Shown: piece by piece, positions 1 through 8,184 of the stretch
How positions within the stretch are numbered: the stretch's first letter is position 1
Layout of the letters: each line of letters starts with the position of its first letter
Source of the DNA: Bacteroidota bacterium
Lineage (GTDB): Bacteria > Bacteroidota > Bacteroidia > Bacteroidales > JAGONC01
Assembly (NCBI GenBank): GCA_022711405.1
Contig: JAKLFC010000016.1
Span: 30,230-94,229, forward strand
Direction of reading: 5' to 3'
Length of the DNA stretch: 64,000 nucleotides
Notes under the pieces: model-generated
What the model was told of the DNA's origin: nothing
What the model saw: the letters and a program-made list of their open reading frames with translations, nothing else
Database searches by the model: none
Translations under genes and position numbers: made by a program

Positions 1-533
1 TCCCCGGCGCTGCGAAAGACCGCATTGATGATGAACAGCAGCATGATGACCACATTCCCTCCGATCATCAGCGAAGTGTAGCCCGAGAGGTATCTGATGT
101 CATCGGCAGATGTACCCATCAGGATCAGCAGCTTCTCGGCAAACAACCATCCCGGTATGCCAATGATCAGGGAAATGGCCACCGCTGCTATGATCGCCTG
201 GAAAGCCGCACGCGCAGCCCCATCCCTGTCCTTTTCGCCAATGCGCCGCGATACCAGGGCTGTCGTCGCCATGCTCATCCCGCCGGCGATCGCATACACG
301 ATGGTGATGAACGATTCAGTGATGCCCACAACGGCAACCGCATCAGCACCCAGTTTTGACACGAAAAAAATATCCACAATGGCAAAGACCGATTCCATAA
401 CCATCTCCAGCACCATCGGCACCGAAAGCAGAAAAATAGCACGCCCCAGGCTGCCGGCCGTGAAATCCTGCTCAGTGCCGGAAATGGATTCGTACAGATC
501 CCGGAGAAGTTGTCGGAGATCCTTTTTGAGCAT
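1..533 (-). CDS. MATE-family efflux transporter, N-terminal part (runs off window)
   Basis: The minus-strand frame opens at the ATG complementary to 531-533 and stays open to the window edge, giving about 177 residues. The translation contains a segment reading [20 protein letters not shown] followed by [15 protein letters not shown] and then a Ser/Arg-rich loop ([10 protein letters not shown]). This is the usual first half of the NorM/DinF-type multi-antimicrobial extrusion family, with hydrophobic helices 1 to 4 visible. The family exports cationic drugs or metabolites in exchange for Na+ or H+ across the inner membrane. The C-terminal two thirds lie outside the window. The gene follows the polyphosphate kinase gene on the same strand after about 100 bp that contains an inverted repeat, so co-transcription is uncertain. 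Substrate cannot be told. Confidence 0.85.
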   Translation of the reverse strand, partial: MLKKDLRQLLRDLYESISGTEQDFTAGSLGRAIFLLSVPMVLEMVMESVFAIVDIFFVSKLGADAVAVVGITESFITIVYAIAGGMSMATTALVSRRIGEKDRDGAARAAFQAIIAAVAISLIIGIPGWLFAEKLLILMGTSADDIRYLSGYTSLMIGGNVVIMLLFIINAVFRSAG

Positions 534-545
534 ATCTGTCTATGG

Positions 546-630
546 TTGGTTGACAGTTGACGGTTGACGGTTGACAAATCGCCCACCGTCAACCGTCTAC
601 CGTTAACCGTCAACTGTTAACTGCCAACCG
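546..630. repeat. Imperfect inverted repeat built from GTTGACGG-type heptamers
   Basis: The left half (about 546-575) repeats GGTTGAC or AGTTGAC four times and the right half (about 587-630) carries the complementary motifs (GTCAACCGT, GTTAACCGT, GTCAACTGT). The two halves can pair into a long imperfect hairpin between two co-oriented genes. It may act as a transcription terminator, but it has no clear U tract. A short related sequence (GTTGGCAGTTGATGG) occurs at 21,526-21,540. Confidence 0.6.
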
Positions 631-631
631 C

Positions 632-1534
632 CTACTTCTCCTCCTCCAGCATCCTCTTGGCCTCCTTGAGTGCCTTGAGCTGCTCATCGGAGATGACAGG
701 GTATTTCAGGTCAAGGGACCGGATGGTCGAAACGATGATATCCGCCACCAGCGCACGTGCAAACCATTTGTGGTCTGCAGGGACAATATACCAGGGCGCA
801 TAATCGGTGGATGTCTCTCTGAGCGTATCTTCAAAGGCCTTCTGATAATCTTTCCAGTAGGCACGCTCGGCCAGATCAGACGTAGAGAACTTCCAGTATT
901 TTTCCGGGTTGTCAAGCCTGTCAAGGAATCTTTTCTTTTGTTCCTTTTTGGATAGGTGGAGGTAAAATTTAAGGATGATCGTACCGTTCCTGACAAGATG
1001 ATGTTCATAGGTTCGGATCGATTCGTACCGTTGCTGCCAGAGGGTATCATCCAGCTTAAAGTTGGGGAGCTTCTCATTTAACAGGATCTTGGGATGTACT
1101 TTTACCACCAGCACCTCTTCGTAGTGCGAACGGTTGAAGATCCCGATGCGGCCTCTCTCCGGCAACCGGAGCGAACACCTCCACATAAAATCATGATCCA
1201 GCTCCTCGGCAGAGGGTTGCTTGAAGCTGTAAACCTGGCAGCCCTGCGGATTGACGCCCGACATCACATGTTTGATGATCCCGTCCTTGCCGGCTGCATC
1301 CATCCCCTGGAAAACAAGTAGCAATGAATAGGTATCGCTGGCATAGAATAAATCCTGCATTTCTGAGAGGTCTTTGATGTTCTGGGCCAGCCGCTCCTCC
1401 AGCCGCTCCTTGACCGTGGATTTTTTGAACTCCTGCAGCTGCGTCAGGAAGCCATACTCGGTGTCAATCTCGTCAAGGTTGATCTTCTCTCCGCTTTTGA
1501 CGCGGTAGAGATCCAAAATGCGTTTCTCGTACAT
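632..1534 (-). CDS. ppk2: Polyphosphate kinase 2 family protein (polyP:nucleotide phosphotransferase)
   Basis: This 300-residue protein has the size of a one-domain PPK2. The P-loop GMDAAGKDG is at residues 77-85 and the Walker B/lid region GRIGIFNRSHYEEVLV at about 127-142, both diagnostic of the family. PPK2 enzymes use inorganic polyphosphate to phosphorylate nucleoside mono- or diphosphates in the cytosol, so they couple polyphosphate stores to ATP or GTP regeneration. The C-terminus is rich in Lys and Glu. I cannot assign class I, II or III, hence AMP versus ADP preference, by eye. The start ATG is complementary to 1532-1534. The gene is apparently monocistronic or transcribed into the downstream MATE gene. 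Confidence 0.93.
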   Translation of the reverse strand: MYEKRILDLYRVKSGEKINLDEIDTEYGFLTQLQEFKKSTVKERLEERLAQNIKDLSEMQDLFYASDTYSLLLVFQGMDAAGKDGIIKHVMSGVNPQGCQVYSFKQPSAEELDHDFMWRCSLRLPERGRIGIFNRSHYEEVLVVKVHPKILLNEKLPNFKLDDTLWQQRYESIRTYEHHLVRNGTIILKFYLHLSKKEQKKRFLDRLDNPEKYWKFSTSDLAERAYWKDYQKAFEDTLRETSTDYAPWYIVPADHKWFARALVADIIVSTIRSLDLKYPVISDEQLKALKEAKRMLEEEK

Positions 1535-1557
1535 GATAAAATGAGATTAATGGTTAT

Positions 1558-1690
1558 TGGTTGATAATAATAGTCATTGGTGGTCATTAAGGGTCATTAA
1601 TTGTCATTCAATGATACCGGTAAAAATAGTGATTAAATTAAAATATTGTATAATTTTACACACTCTCACCCACACCCACACCCACACCCA
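1558..1690. repeat. Short tandem motifs (GTCATT and CCCACA) upstream of the tRNA
   Basis: Between the ppk2 start and the tRNA there are repeated GTCATT motifs spaced by a few bases (1572-1612) and then a hexamer run of CCCACA-type units (about 1668-1690). No gene fits this stretch. The hexamer run directly abuts the tRNA 5' end. Confidence 0.6.
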
Positions 1691-1694
1691 TTCC

Positions 1695-1768
1695 GGGGTA
1701 TTAGCTCAGCTGGCTAGAGCGCTACATTCGCATTGTAGAGGTCGCCGGTTCGAATCCGGTATGCTCCA
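1695..1768 (+). tRNA. tRNA-Ala, anticodon CGC
   Basis: A full cloverleaf can be folded. The acceptor strands GGGGTAT (1695-1701) and ATGCTCC (1761-1767) pair with G-U at positions 3 and 5. The D stem is GCTC/GAGC, the anticodon stem CTACA/TGTAG encloses loop TTCGCAT, and the T arm is GCCGG-TTCGAAT-CCGGT. The loop gives anticodon CGC, reading GCG alanine codons. The G3-U70 pair is the classical alanine identity element, so the assignment is firm. CCA is not encoded after the discriminator A1768. Confidence 0.95.
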
Positions 1769-1787
1769 CGGAGATATACGATTGAAT

Positions 1788-1841
1788 GATTAACCGATAT
1801 TGGATATCAGATTTATATCCAAAATCAGATATCGGTTAATC
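1788..1841 (+). terminator. Long inverted repeat after tRNA-Ala
   Basis: GATTAACCGATAT (1788-1800) and its exact complement ATATCGGTTAATC (1829-1841) enclose a smaller hairpin GGATAT/ATATCC. The structure sits 20 bases after the tRNA and could stop tRNA transcription. It has no long U run, so a role as a repeat element is equally possible. GATATCAG is repeated again at 1851-1858. Confidence 0.5.
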
Positions 1842-1924
1842 ACTTAATCTGATATCAGAATCCTCTTAATAGCGCTTACTTTCCGTTGTTTCGCCCCCAT
1901 ATGACGAAGTCATAATCTTTTTTT

Positions 1925-2494
1925 ATGAAAAACGAAGACATGCTTTCCCTTTCCAAGATCACCCTTGCGCCGTGGATACAAAAGGCCACAGCCCTGATAG
2001 GCGTATCCCGCAAGGTGGGAGGGAATCAGTTCAGGCATGCCATGGCCACTATGGCCATCATACTGGACTATAAGATCGTAGATCCGGTCCTTTTAAAAGC
2101 CTCCGTCATCCATGACCTGCTGGAAGATGTGCCGGGCACCGATCAGCAGGCACTTCGCGCTATTGACACGGATGGACCCGCCGTGGTGGATCTGGTCCTG
2201 GAGGTCACCCGTGATCCCCGCGAAAGAAAGGAAGTGTTCCTGGAGCGATTGCTGAAAAAGGGAAGCGACCGGGCCAAGCTGCTCAAGTCGGCCGACCGCA
2301 TCAGCAACCTGCTCGATCTGCATCTGACGATCTACGACCCGGAACGGTACGAACGCCACATCCACCAGACCATCACCTATGTACTGCCCATGGCCAGGCA
2401 GGTGAACAAAGACATGGCCCATGAAATGATCGACCTGATCAACATACGCTCGAGAAACCTGGGATTGCCCGAGATCGAAAGCTGGCACGAATAG
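1925..2494 (+). CDS. HD-domain hydrolase, RelA/SpoT-type (small alarmone hydrolase-like)
   Basis: The protein has 189 residues. The metal-binding HD pattern is present: His38 (in FRHAM), His63-Asp64 (in VIHDLLEDV) and Asp124 (in KSADRISNL). Spacing and sequence match the hydrolase half of RelA/SpoT-type (p)ppGpp enzymes, with no synthetase, TGS or ACT domain. I infer a stand-alone hydrolase of (p)ppGpp or a related nucleotide. Start ATG 1925 follows a T-rich run with no Shine-Dalgarno site. The gene stands alone between the tRNA and a convergent gene ending 15 bp away. Substrate is inference; other HD phosphohydrolases remain possible. Confidence 0.8.
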   Translation: MKNEDMLSLSKITLAPWIQKATALIGVSRKVGGNQFRHAMATMAIILDYKIVDPVLLKASVIHDLLEDVPGTDQQALRAIDTDGPAVVDLVLEVTRDPRERKEVFLERLLKKGSDRAKLLKSADRISNLLDLHLTIYDPERYERHIHQTITYVLPMARQVNKDMAHEMIDLINIRSRNLGLPEIESWHE

Positions 2495-2509
2495 GCTGCA
2501 GGCACTGCA

Positions 2510-4048
2510 CTAATTTTCCTGGAAGCTCTCTGAACCGATGCGCTGATGCAACACATCAGACAAAGGGATCCTGCGGATCAGGGATTCGACCCATGCGGTG
2601 AAATCAAAGATCCTGAGGATCTGCCTCTCGAAAACATCCTGCCGTATCTCACCAAAGTCTTTCATGGTCTTTTCGAGGAGAAGCTGCCGCCTGAAGGCCA
2701 CCGTGGGCATCTGCCTGCACAGGAACCTGAACAGGAACCGTTCGATCTTGTAATCCTTCGTGGCGCCGGCAATATCCCTCTTCATCGACCTGATCTCATA
2801 GCGGATCAGATCGTAATCACCCATTTTGTAAAGAATGATCAAATTAACCAGGCGGATGGTACGGTAGAGAGGAAGGTAATAATAGTTCTTTCCCCTGAGG
2901 ATGATCTGGTTCAGAAACCTGTGTGCTTTAAGGTATTCAGCGTTGCCAAAAAAGATCAGCGAAGTGTACAGGCAAAGTTCCGCCTGCCGTGCACGCCCAA
3001 GGGTGAACAGTTTGTCGTACAGCTTTTCCCTATATTCATTCATCAGTGCCATGGATGAAGTAAAATCTCCCCTGTCAAGAAAAGGGAACAGTTCATACAG
3101 GAAGGTAATGCATGTGAGGTTGATCCTGAAATCAGCTGATTGTGTCTCAATGACCTTCAGCTGATTGATGAAATGCGTCATGCCCTCGTAGTTATGGATG
3201 CTCCGCAGACTTTCGAGCACTCCTTCGAGCGTGTGCAGGTAATAGACCGGGTGATCGCTCCACAGGTGCTTGTTGGCTTCAAACAGGTTGTTCAGCTCTA
3301 TATAGGCATTCAGCGCTGATTTGTAATCACCCACGCTGATCAGGTAGTTCGCCTGGAAAAGCTGGTGAAGCTTGCTGATCTCAAAATTGTACAGATTTAA
3401 GGAGGCTACAATGCTGATCTCGCTGAAAACCAAATCATTCAACTCTTCTTTCTGTTTTTGTGTCCTTGGATGGCCCTTGGTGATGACCCGGTGCTTGAGG
3501 ATCTCGTACAGAGCAGACTGCGCATTGATCTTTCGCAAATAGTTCAGGATCTCGTTGAGCTTAAACTGTTTTTTCAGAAGCATCTTCTCGCTGATGTTCG
3601 GGAAATTCAGCGCCAGGAGGTATTCAAGCTCCATCCGTGACGCCAGCAGTAAGGCATGATAATTCTCATATTGTTCAGAGTGTCCGATGACATAATCCAG
3701 CATTTCGAACGACTCATCCAACAAGGACTTCTCGAATAATATCCTGGCTTTGAATATCTTATCAAAAAGATGATAAAAATTATCCCGGTCTTTCCTGAGT
3801 TCCTGCATGGATTCAAGCAATAATTCAAAAAGGTATTTGACCGTCGTTTCAAATGAAGCACCTGGCTTAAGCTTCAGATATTCAGAACGGTAAAAGGAAA
3901 GCGGCTTTTCCCGGTTCTTCTCAATGATATCGTACAGGATCAGATAATCCGGATCATTTTTTTTTCGGTTCGTTTTCATCCTGAACGTTTTTTTTTCGGA
4001 CTGGGTCATCGAGTGGATAAGCAGTCTGAGGGAGTTGAGCTTTGTCAT
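2510..4048 (-). CDS. Uncharacterised alpha-helical (TPR-like) protein
   Basis: The reading frame extends to 4111, but I prefer the ATG complementary to 4046-4048 (MTKLNSLRLLIHSMTQSEKK). The upstream 21 residues are hydrophobic and atypical, and this start gives a 512-residue cytosolic protein. The sequence is almost entirely amphipathic helices rich in Leu, Tyr, Phe and Arg (for example YKSALNAYIELNNLFEANKH and NAEYLKAHRFLNQII), which suggests degenerate tetratricopeptide-type repeats. No catalytic motif is visible. Proteins of this kind are frequent and unstudied in Bacteroidota. It diverges from the ribokinase operon across about 220 bp, but nothing in the sequence shows it to be the regulator: no HTH is evident. 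Confidence 0.7.
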   Translation of the reverse strand: MTKLNSLRLLIHSMTQSEKKTFRMKTNRKKNDPDYLILYDIIEKNREKPLSFYRSEYLKLKPGASFETTVKYLFELLLESMQELRKDRDNFYHLFDKIFKARILFEKSLLDESFEMLDYVIGHSEQYENYHALLLASRMELEYLLALNFPNISEKMLLKKQFKLNEILNYLRKINAQSALYEILKHRVITKGHPRTQKQKEELNDLVFSEISIVASLNLYNFEISKLHQLFQANYLISVGDYKSALNAYIELNNLFEANKHLWSDHPVYYLHTLEGVLESLRSIHNYEGMTHFINQLKVIETQSADFRINLTCITFLYELFPFLDRGDFTSSMALMNEYREKLYDKLFTLGRARQAELCLYTSLIFFGNAEYLKAHRFLNQIILRGKNYYYLPLYRTIRLVNLIILYKMGDYDLIRYEIRSMKRDIAGATKDYKIERFLFRFLCRQMPTVAFRRQLLLEKTMKDFGEIRQDVFERQILRIFDFTAWVESLIRRIPLSDVLHQRIGSESFQEN

Positions 4049-4242
4049 GGTCTTGCAGAATAGGTAAATGTAAATAGTGTGGATGAAAATCAAAATTACT
4101 GTTTTAAACAATTAATTGAATAAATTTATCGATATTAATATAATTATAATCAATATAATATAAATTGAATTCCGATGAATGGTCCGGGTTTATGATTACT
4201 GATCAGGTTGCATAATTGATTTTTTTAGGGCGCAGTAATGTA

Positions 4243-4250
4243 TAGATTTG
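4243..4250 (+). promoter_or_regulatory. Bacteroidota -7 box for the ribose-utilisation operon
   Basis: TAGATTTG matches the TAnnTTTG consensus 22 bp before the ribokinase ATG, in a very AT-rich intergenic region. A TTG at 4216-4218 is 24 bp upstream, longer than the usual 19-21 bp. It would give a short leader of about 15 bases. Confidence 0.5.
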
Positions 4251-4272
4251 TAAAAACAAACACATTATTTAC

Positions 4273-5211
4273 ATGCATACCCAGAAAATTGTTGTAGTTG
4301 GCAGCTGTAATACGGATATGGTCATCAAAACCGACCGTCTGCCTGTTCCCGGTGAGACCATTCTTGGGGGCACCTTTTTTATGAATCCCGGCGGGAAAGG
4401 TGCCAACCAGGCTGTTGCAGCTTCACGGATGGGAGCAAAGGTCACCTTTATCTCAAAGACGGGGAACGATGTTTTTGGAAAACAATCGGTCATGCTGTAT
4501 GAATCGGAGAACATCAACACCGATTACATTTTTTCTGATCCCACTCAGCCATCGGGCATTGCCATGATCACGGTCGATTCCTACGGGGAGAACTGCATCG
4601 TGGTGGCCTCAGGTGCCAATGCATCCCTTAGTCCGGCGGATATCAACAAGGCCATCCATGAGATCGAAAGTTGCGATCTGGTGCTCATGCAACTCGAAAT
4701 ACCCATCGAAACCGTTGAATATGTGGCAGAGATCGCCAGTAAGAAGGGCATCAGGGTCATCCTGAACCCGGCACCTGCCAGGGCACTGTCCAACAAGCTC
4801 CTTCGGTGCCTGTACATCATCATCCCCAATAAGGTGGAAGCTGAGATCCTATCGGGAATAAAGGTCACCGATGTGGATACTGCCCGGCAGGCGGCAGATA
4901 TCATCAGCTCACGGGGGGTGGATAATGTAGTGATCACGCTCGGATCACAGGGCTCCCTGGTCAAGGAAAACGGAGAATTTCACTACGTCAGGGCCTACAA
5001 AGTGGACACGGTGGATACCACCGCCGCCGGCGATTCCTTTTGCGGCTCTTTGTGCGTGGGGCTTTCGGAAGGAAAATCAATCCTGGAGGCGGTAAAACTG
5101 GCAGCCCGTGCCGCAGCCCTCACGGTCACACGCATGGGGGCACAGTCTTCCATACCATACCGCTCTGAGTTGTCATCTGTTGATATTGATAAAGTAAATC
5201 CAACCCTATGA
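4273..5211 (+). CDS. rbsK: Ribokinase (PfkB family)
   Basis: This 312-residue PfkB-family sugar kinase has the N-terminal substrate/Gly motif GGKGANQAVAASRMG near residue 40. The C-terminal anion-hole/catalytic motif DTTAAGDSFCG lies near residue 248, with the catalytic Asp in AAGD. Length matches ribokinase. It phosphorylates D-ribose to ribose-5-phosphate using ATP in the cytosol. It is the first gene of the operon, and its TGA overlaps the susC ATG by four bases (ATGA), so the two are translationally coupled. This linkage of a ribokinase with SusC/D, ADP-ribosylglycohydrolases and a RusT-like permease is the layout of the ribose-utilisation (rus) loci known from Bacteroides. The family also contains fructokinases and adenosine kinases, but context favours ribose. 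Confidence 0.9.
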   Translation: MHTQKIVVVGSCNTDMVIKTDRLPVPGETILGGTFFMNPGGKGANQAVAASRMGAKVTFISKTGNDVFGKQSVMLYESENINTDYIFSDPTQPSGIAMITVDSYGENCIVVASGANASLSPADINKAIHEIESCDLVLMQLEIPIETVEYVAEIASKKGIRVILNPAPARALSNKLLRCLYIIIPNKVEAEILSGIKVTDVDTARQAADIISSRGVDNVVITLGSQGSLVKENGEFHYVRAYKVDTVDTTAAGDSFCGSLCVGLSEGKSILEAVKLAARAAALTVTRMGAQSSIPYRSELSSVDIDKVNPTL

Positions 5212-8165
5212 AACCATATTTACTGACCCGCAGGATCAGGTTCACATGGCCGGCCGTTATCCTTACGGCAATATTTTTTGTTGCGGTTTCCTCGTTGCAT
5301 GCCCAGGACAAAACGACCGTTATCATCTCAGGAACCGTCAGGGACAATGCATCCCAGGAATTGCTGCCGGGTGTCAATGTCACCATTAAAGGTACTCAAA
5401 CCGGGACAGTGACCGATATCAACGGAAGATATTCCATCGAAACGGTAAGAGACTCCACGCTTCTTTTCAGCTTCATCGGGTATGAAAGTCAGGAGGTGAA
5501 CATCGGAGACCAGAAAAAGATTGATGTCAGCCTTAATGTGCTCATCGAATCGCTCAGCGAGGTAGTCGTCATTGGATATGGTACTACTACCCGGAAAGAG
5601 GTCACAGGCTCCATTGCCACCATTAAAACGGAGGATTTCAACCAGGGGCGGTACTCTGATGCCATGGGGCTGATCCAGGGGAAGGTGGCAGGGCTGTCCA
5701 TCATCAAGCCCAACGGATCGGATCCAATGGCAAAGTACCGCATCATGCTTCGGGGGACCAACACCCTGACCCTGGGTCAGGAACCGCTGGTTGTCGTCGA
5801 CGGTATTGTAGGGGTCGATCTGAAGAATGTCAGCTTTGAAGAAGTGGAGTCCTTTGATGTCCTGAAGGATGGTGCTGCCGCTGCCATTTACGGATCAAGG
5901 GGCTCCAACGGAGTGATCCTCATCACCACCAGGCGCGCAAAAGCCGGCCAGTTGAAGATCGAATTCACCACTCAGCTGACCGGTCAGGTGATGCCCCGTG
6001 GCGTGGAGAACCTCTCAGCGGACGAATTCCGGTACGCCATCGAAACCTATGCTCCTGATAAGATCAATAATATCTATGATTCCAGCACTGATTGGTTCGA
6101 TGAGATCACCCGGTCGTTCCCTTTCAGCCAGTCCTATAACCTCTCCATTACCGGCGGAACAGACAACTTCTCAACCCGGACCAACGCTTTCATTGATCTT
6201 TCACAGGGCCTTCTGAAGGATAACCAGGCAGACAACTACCTGTTCAAGACCAATATGCTGCAAAAAGCTTTCAACGATCACCTGGTGCTAGACTACAACC
6301 TGAATTACAGTACACGCCATTATAATCCAGCCAATTACGACCTGTTCTACCAGGCCTTCATTCAGAATCCGACCGCGCCAGTTTATGATTCCGGCAATAT
6401 CTATACAGGTGGGTATTCCCGTCTGGAAGGGATCGATTACTACAATCCTGTAGCCATGCTCAATGAGAGGACAAGGGAAGGAAAGACGAACGAATTCGGT
6501 GGCAATGTGACGGCAAAATTGAATTTTACAAAATCACTCAACTGGGTGAATATGGTATCCCTTCAACAGTCGGACTGGGAAGAGCTGACCTATAAGACAA
6601 AATATTATCCCAGTGCTTTGGGAAGAGGCGGCGAGGCTGAAATCGCTAACGGCAAAGATGATGACCTTCAGTATGAAAGTACGGTCAATTATGTCACTGA
6701 TTTTGGAAAGAACAACATCCAGGCGTTGCTCGGTTATGCGTACCAGGAGCTGGAGTCGAGTTACTCCTACATGATCAATTCCGGATTCGACAGCGACCTT
6801 TACGGTGTGAATAATATCGGGCTGGGAACCGCACTGGGTGAAGGAACTGCTGAAATGGGCTCCCACAGGGAAAACAGCAAACTTGTCTCTTTCTTTGGCC
6901 GTGTAATGTATAATTATGATGAACGATTCCTCGTGGCAGGGTCACTCCGCAGGGAAGGTTCCTCCAGGTTCGGGGAGAACAACAAGTGGGGATGGTTCCC
7001 TGCTGTCAGTTTTGGATGGCGGATGAACAGGGAGGAATTCCTCAAAGATGTTGCCTGGATCAACGACCTGAAACTAAGACTGGGCTTTGGAGTCACTGGA
7101 AACCAGGATATTGGGAACTACCAGTCACTGATCCTCATGGGCAAGGCAGGCAAGTTTTATTACGACGGGGAATGGTACAACACCTACCAGCCTGTGAGCA
7201 ATCCGAATCCCGATCTGAAATGGGAAACCAAGTACGAATATAATTTCGGTGTGGATTTCTCATTGCTTAAGAATCGGCTGGGAGGATCGCTGGACCTGTA
7301 TTACCGCGCCAGCGAAGATCTTCTTTATACGTACAACGTGCCTGTACCCCCCTACCTTTACGGGGAATATTTTACCAATATCGGCAACATCAGCAACAAG
7401 GGTGTTGAACTAACCCTGAATGGAGTTATTCTCCAGAAAAACGACTGGGTATGGAACTCCATCTTCACTTTCAGTACCAACATCAACAGGCTGGTCAAGC
7501 TCTCGAATGAGGAATTCACCTATGATTCCTATGACGTCGGCTGGCTGGGCGGTGCCTACCCCCTGTTCTGCCAGAAGATGATCGAAGGTGAACCCCTCGG
7601 TACTTTCTACGGTCCAGTGTGGTTGGGCCTTGATGAGAACGGTTACGACAAGTTTAAAAATGCCAATCCCATTGGGAAGGTAGATCCCGATGATTGGGAA
7701 AATATCGGTAATGCCTATCCGATCTGCATGCTGGGATGGAGCAATTCATTGACATATAAAAACTGGAACCTCAGCTTCACGCTGCGCTCCAGCATCGGCG
7801 GGAAAGTTCTGAACATGTACCGCCTGTATTACGAGAACTGGAAAAGCATCGGCACAAGGAATATTGTGCACACTCAACTGGAAACACCTGAATTTGTGGG
7901 CGATGGGATCTATTCCTCGAAATATGTCGAAGATGCTACCTTTGTCAGCCTCGATAATCTGTCCATCGGCTATAACTTCAGGATCAATACAAAGTACATC
8001 TCCAAACTGAACGTGTTCCTGACAGGACAGAATGTTTTCACGCTTACCGGCTATGACGGAATGTATCCGGAAGTGAACCTGGCCGGCCTTGAGCCCGGCA
8101 TTGACCGGCTGTCCTATTACCCCAGGACCACTTCTATATCGTTGGGAATCAATGTTATATTTTAA
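5208..8165 (+). CDS. susC: SusC/RagA-family TonB-dependent outer-membrane transporter
   Basis: The 985-residue protein starts with a signal peptide ending near ...SLHAQD (residues 1-33). A carboxypeptidase-regulatory-like Ig domain (about 40-120, with GTVRDNASQELLPGVNVTIK) follows, then a plug beginning VVVIGYGTTTRKEVTGSIA, and a long beta-barrel ending in an aromatic residue (VIF). SusC proteins are gated pores that pair with a SusD lipoprotein lid and import glycans or nucleosides using TonB energy. The start overlaps the ribokinase stop, and susD follows after 19 bp. From the neighbours I infer that the cargo is a ribose-containing compound (nucleoside, RNA fragment or ADP-ribose-like glycoside). 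Confidence 0.95.
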   Translation: MKPYLLTRRIRFTWPAVILTAIFFVAVSSLHAQDKTTVIISGTVRDNASQELLPGVNVTIKGTQTGTVTDINGRYSIETVRDSTLLFSFIGYESQEVNIGDQKKIDVSLNVLIESLSEVVVIGYGTTTRKEVTGSIATIKTEDFNQGRYSDAMGLIQGKVAGLSIIKPNGSDPMAKYRIMLRGTNTLTLGQEPLVVVDGIVGVDLKNVSFEEVESFDVLKDGAAAAIYGSRGSNGVILITTRRAKAGQLKIEFTTQLTGQVMPRGVENLSADEFRYAIETYAPDKINNIYDSSTDWFDEITRSFPFSQSYNLSITGGTDNFSTRTNAFIDLSQGLLKDNQADNYLFKTNMLQKAFNDHLVLDYNLNYSTRHYNPANYDLFYQAFIQNPTAPVYDSGNIYTGGYSRLEGIDYYNPVAMLNERTREGKTNEFGGNVTAKLNFTKSLNWVNMVSLQQSDWEELTYKTKYYPSALGRGGEAEIANGKDDDLQYESTVNYVTDFGKNNIQALLGYAYQELESSYSYMINSGFDSDLYGVNNIGLGTALGEGTAEMGSHRENSKLVSFFGRVMYNYDERFLVAGSLRREGSSRFGENNKWGWFPAVSFGWRMNREEFLKDVAWINDLKLRLGFGVTGNQDIGNYQSLILMGKAGKFYYDGEWYNTYQPVSNPNPDLKWETKYEYNFGVDFSLLKNRLGGSLDLYYRASEDLLYTYNVPVPPYLYGEYFTNIGNISNKGVELTLNGVILQKNDWVWNSIFTFSTNINRLVKLSNEEFTYDSYDVGWLGGAYPLFCQKMIEGEPLGTFYGPVWLGLDENGYDKFKNANPIGKVDPDDWENIGNAYPICMLGWSNSLTYKNWNLSFTLRSSIGGKVLNMYRLYYENWKSIGTRNIVHTQLETPEFVGDGIYSSKYVEDATFVSLDNLSIGYNFRINTKYISKLNVFLTGQNVFTLTGYDGMYPEVNLAGLEPGIDRLSYYPRTTSISLGINVIF

Positions 8166-8184
8166 CTCCGAAAATAGTATCCCT

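Noticed and set aside
1557..1793. Small protein gene overlapping tRNA-Ala
   Set aside because: The frame runs through the hexamer repeat and the tRNA; the tRNA cloverleaf is unambiguous.
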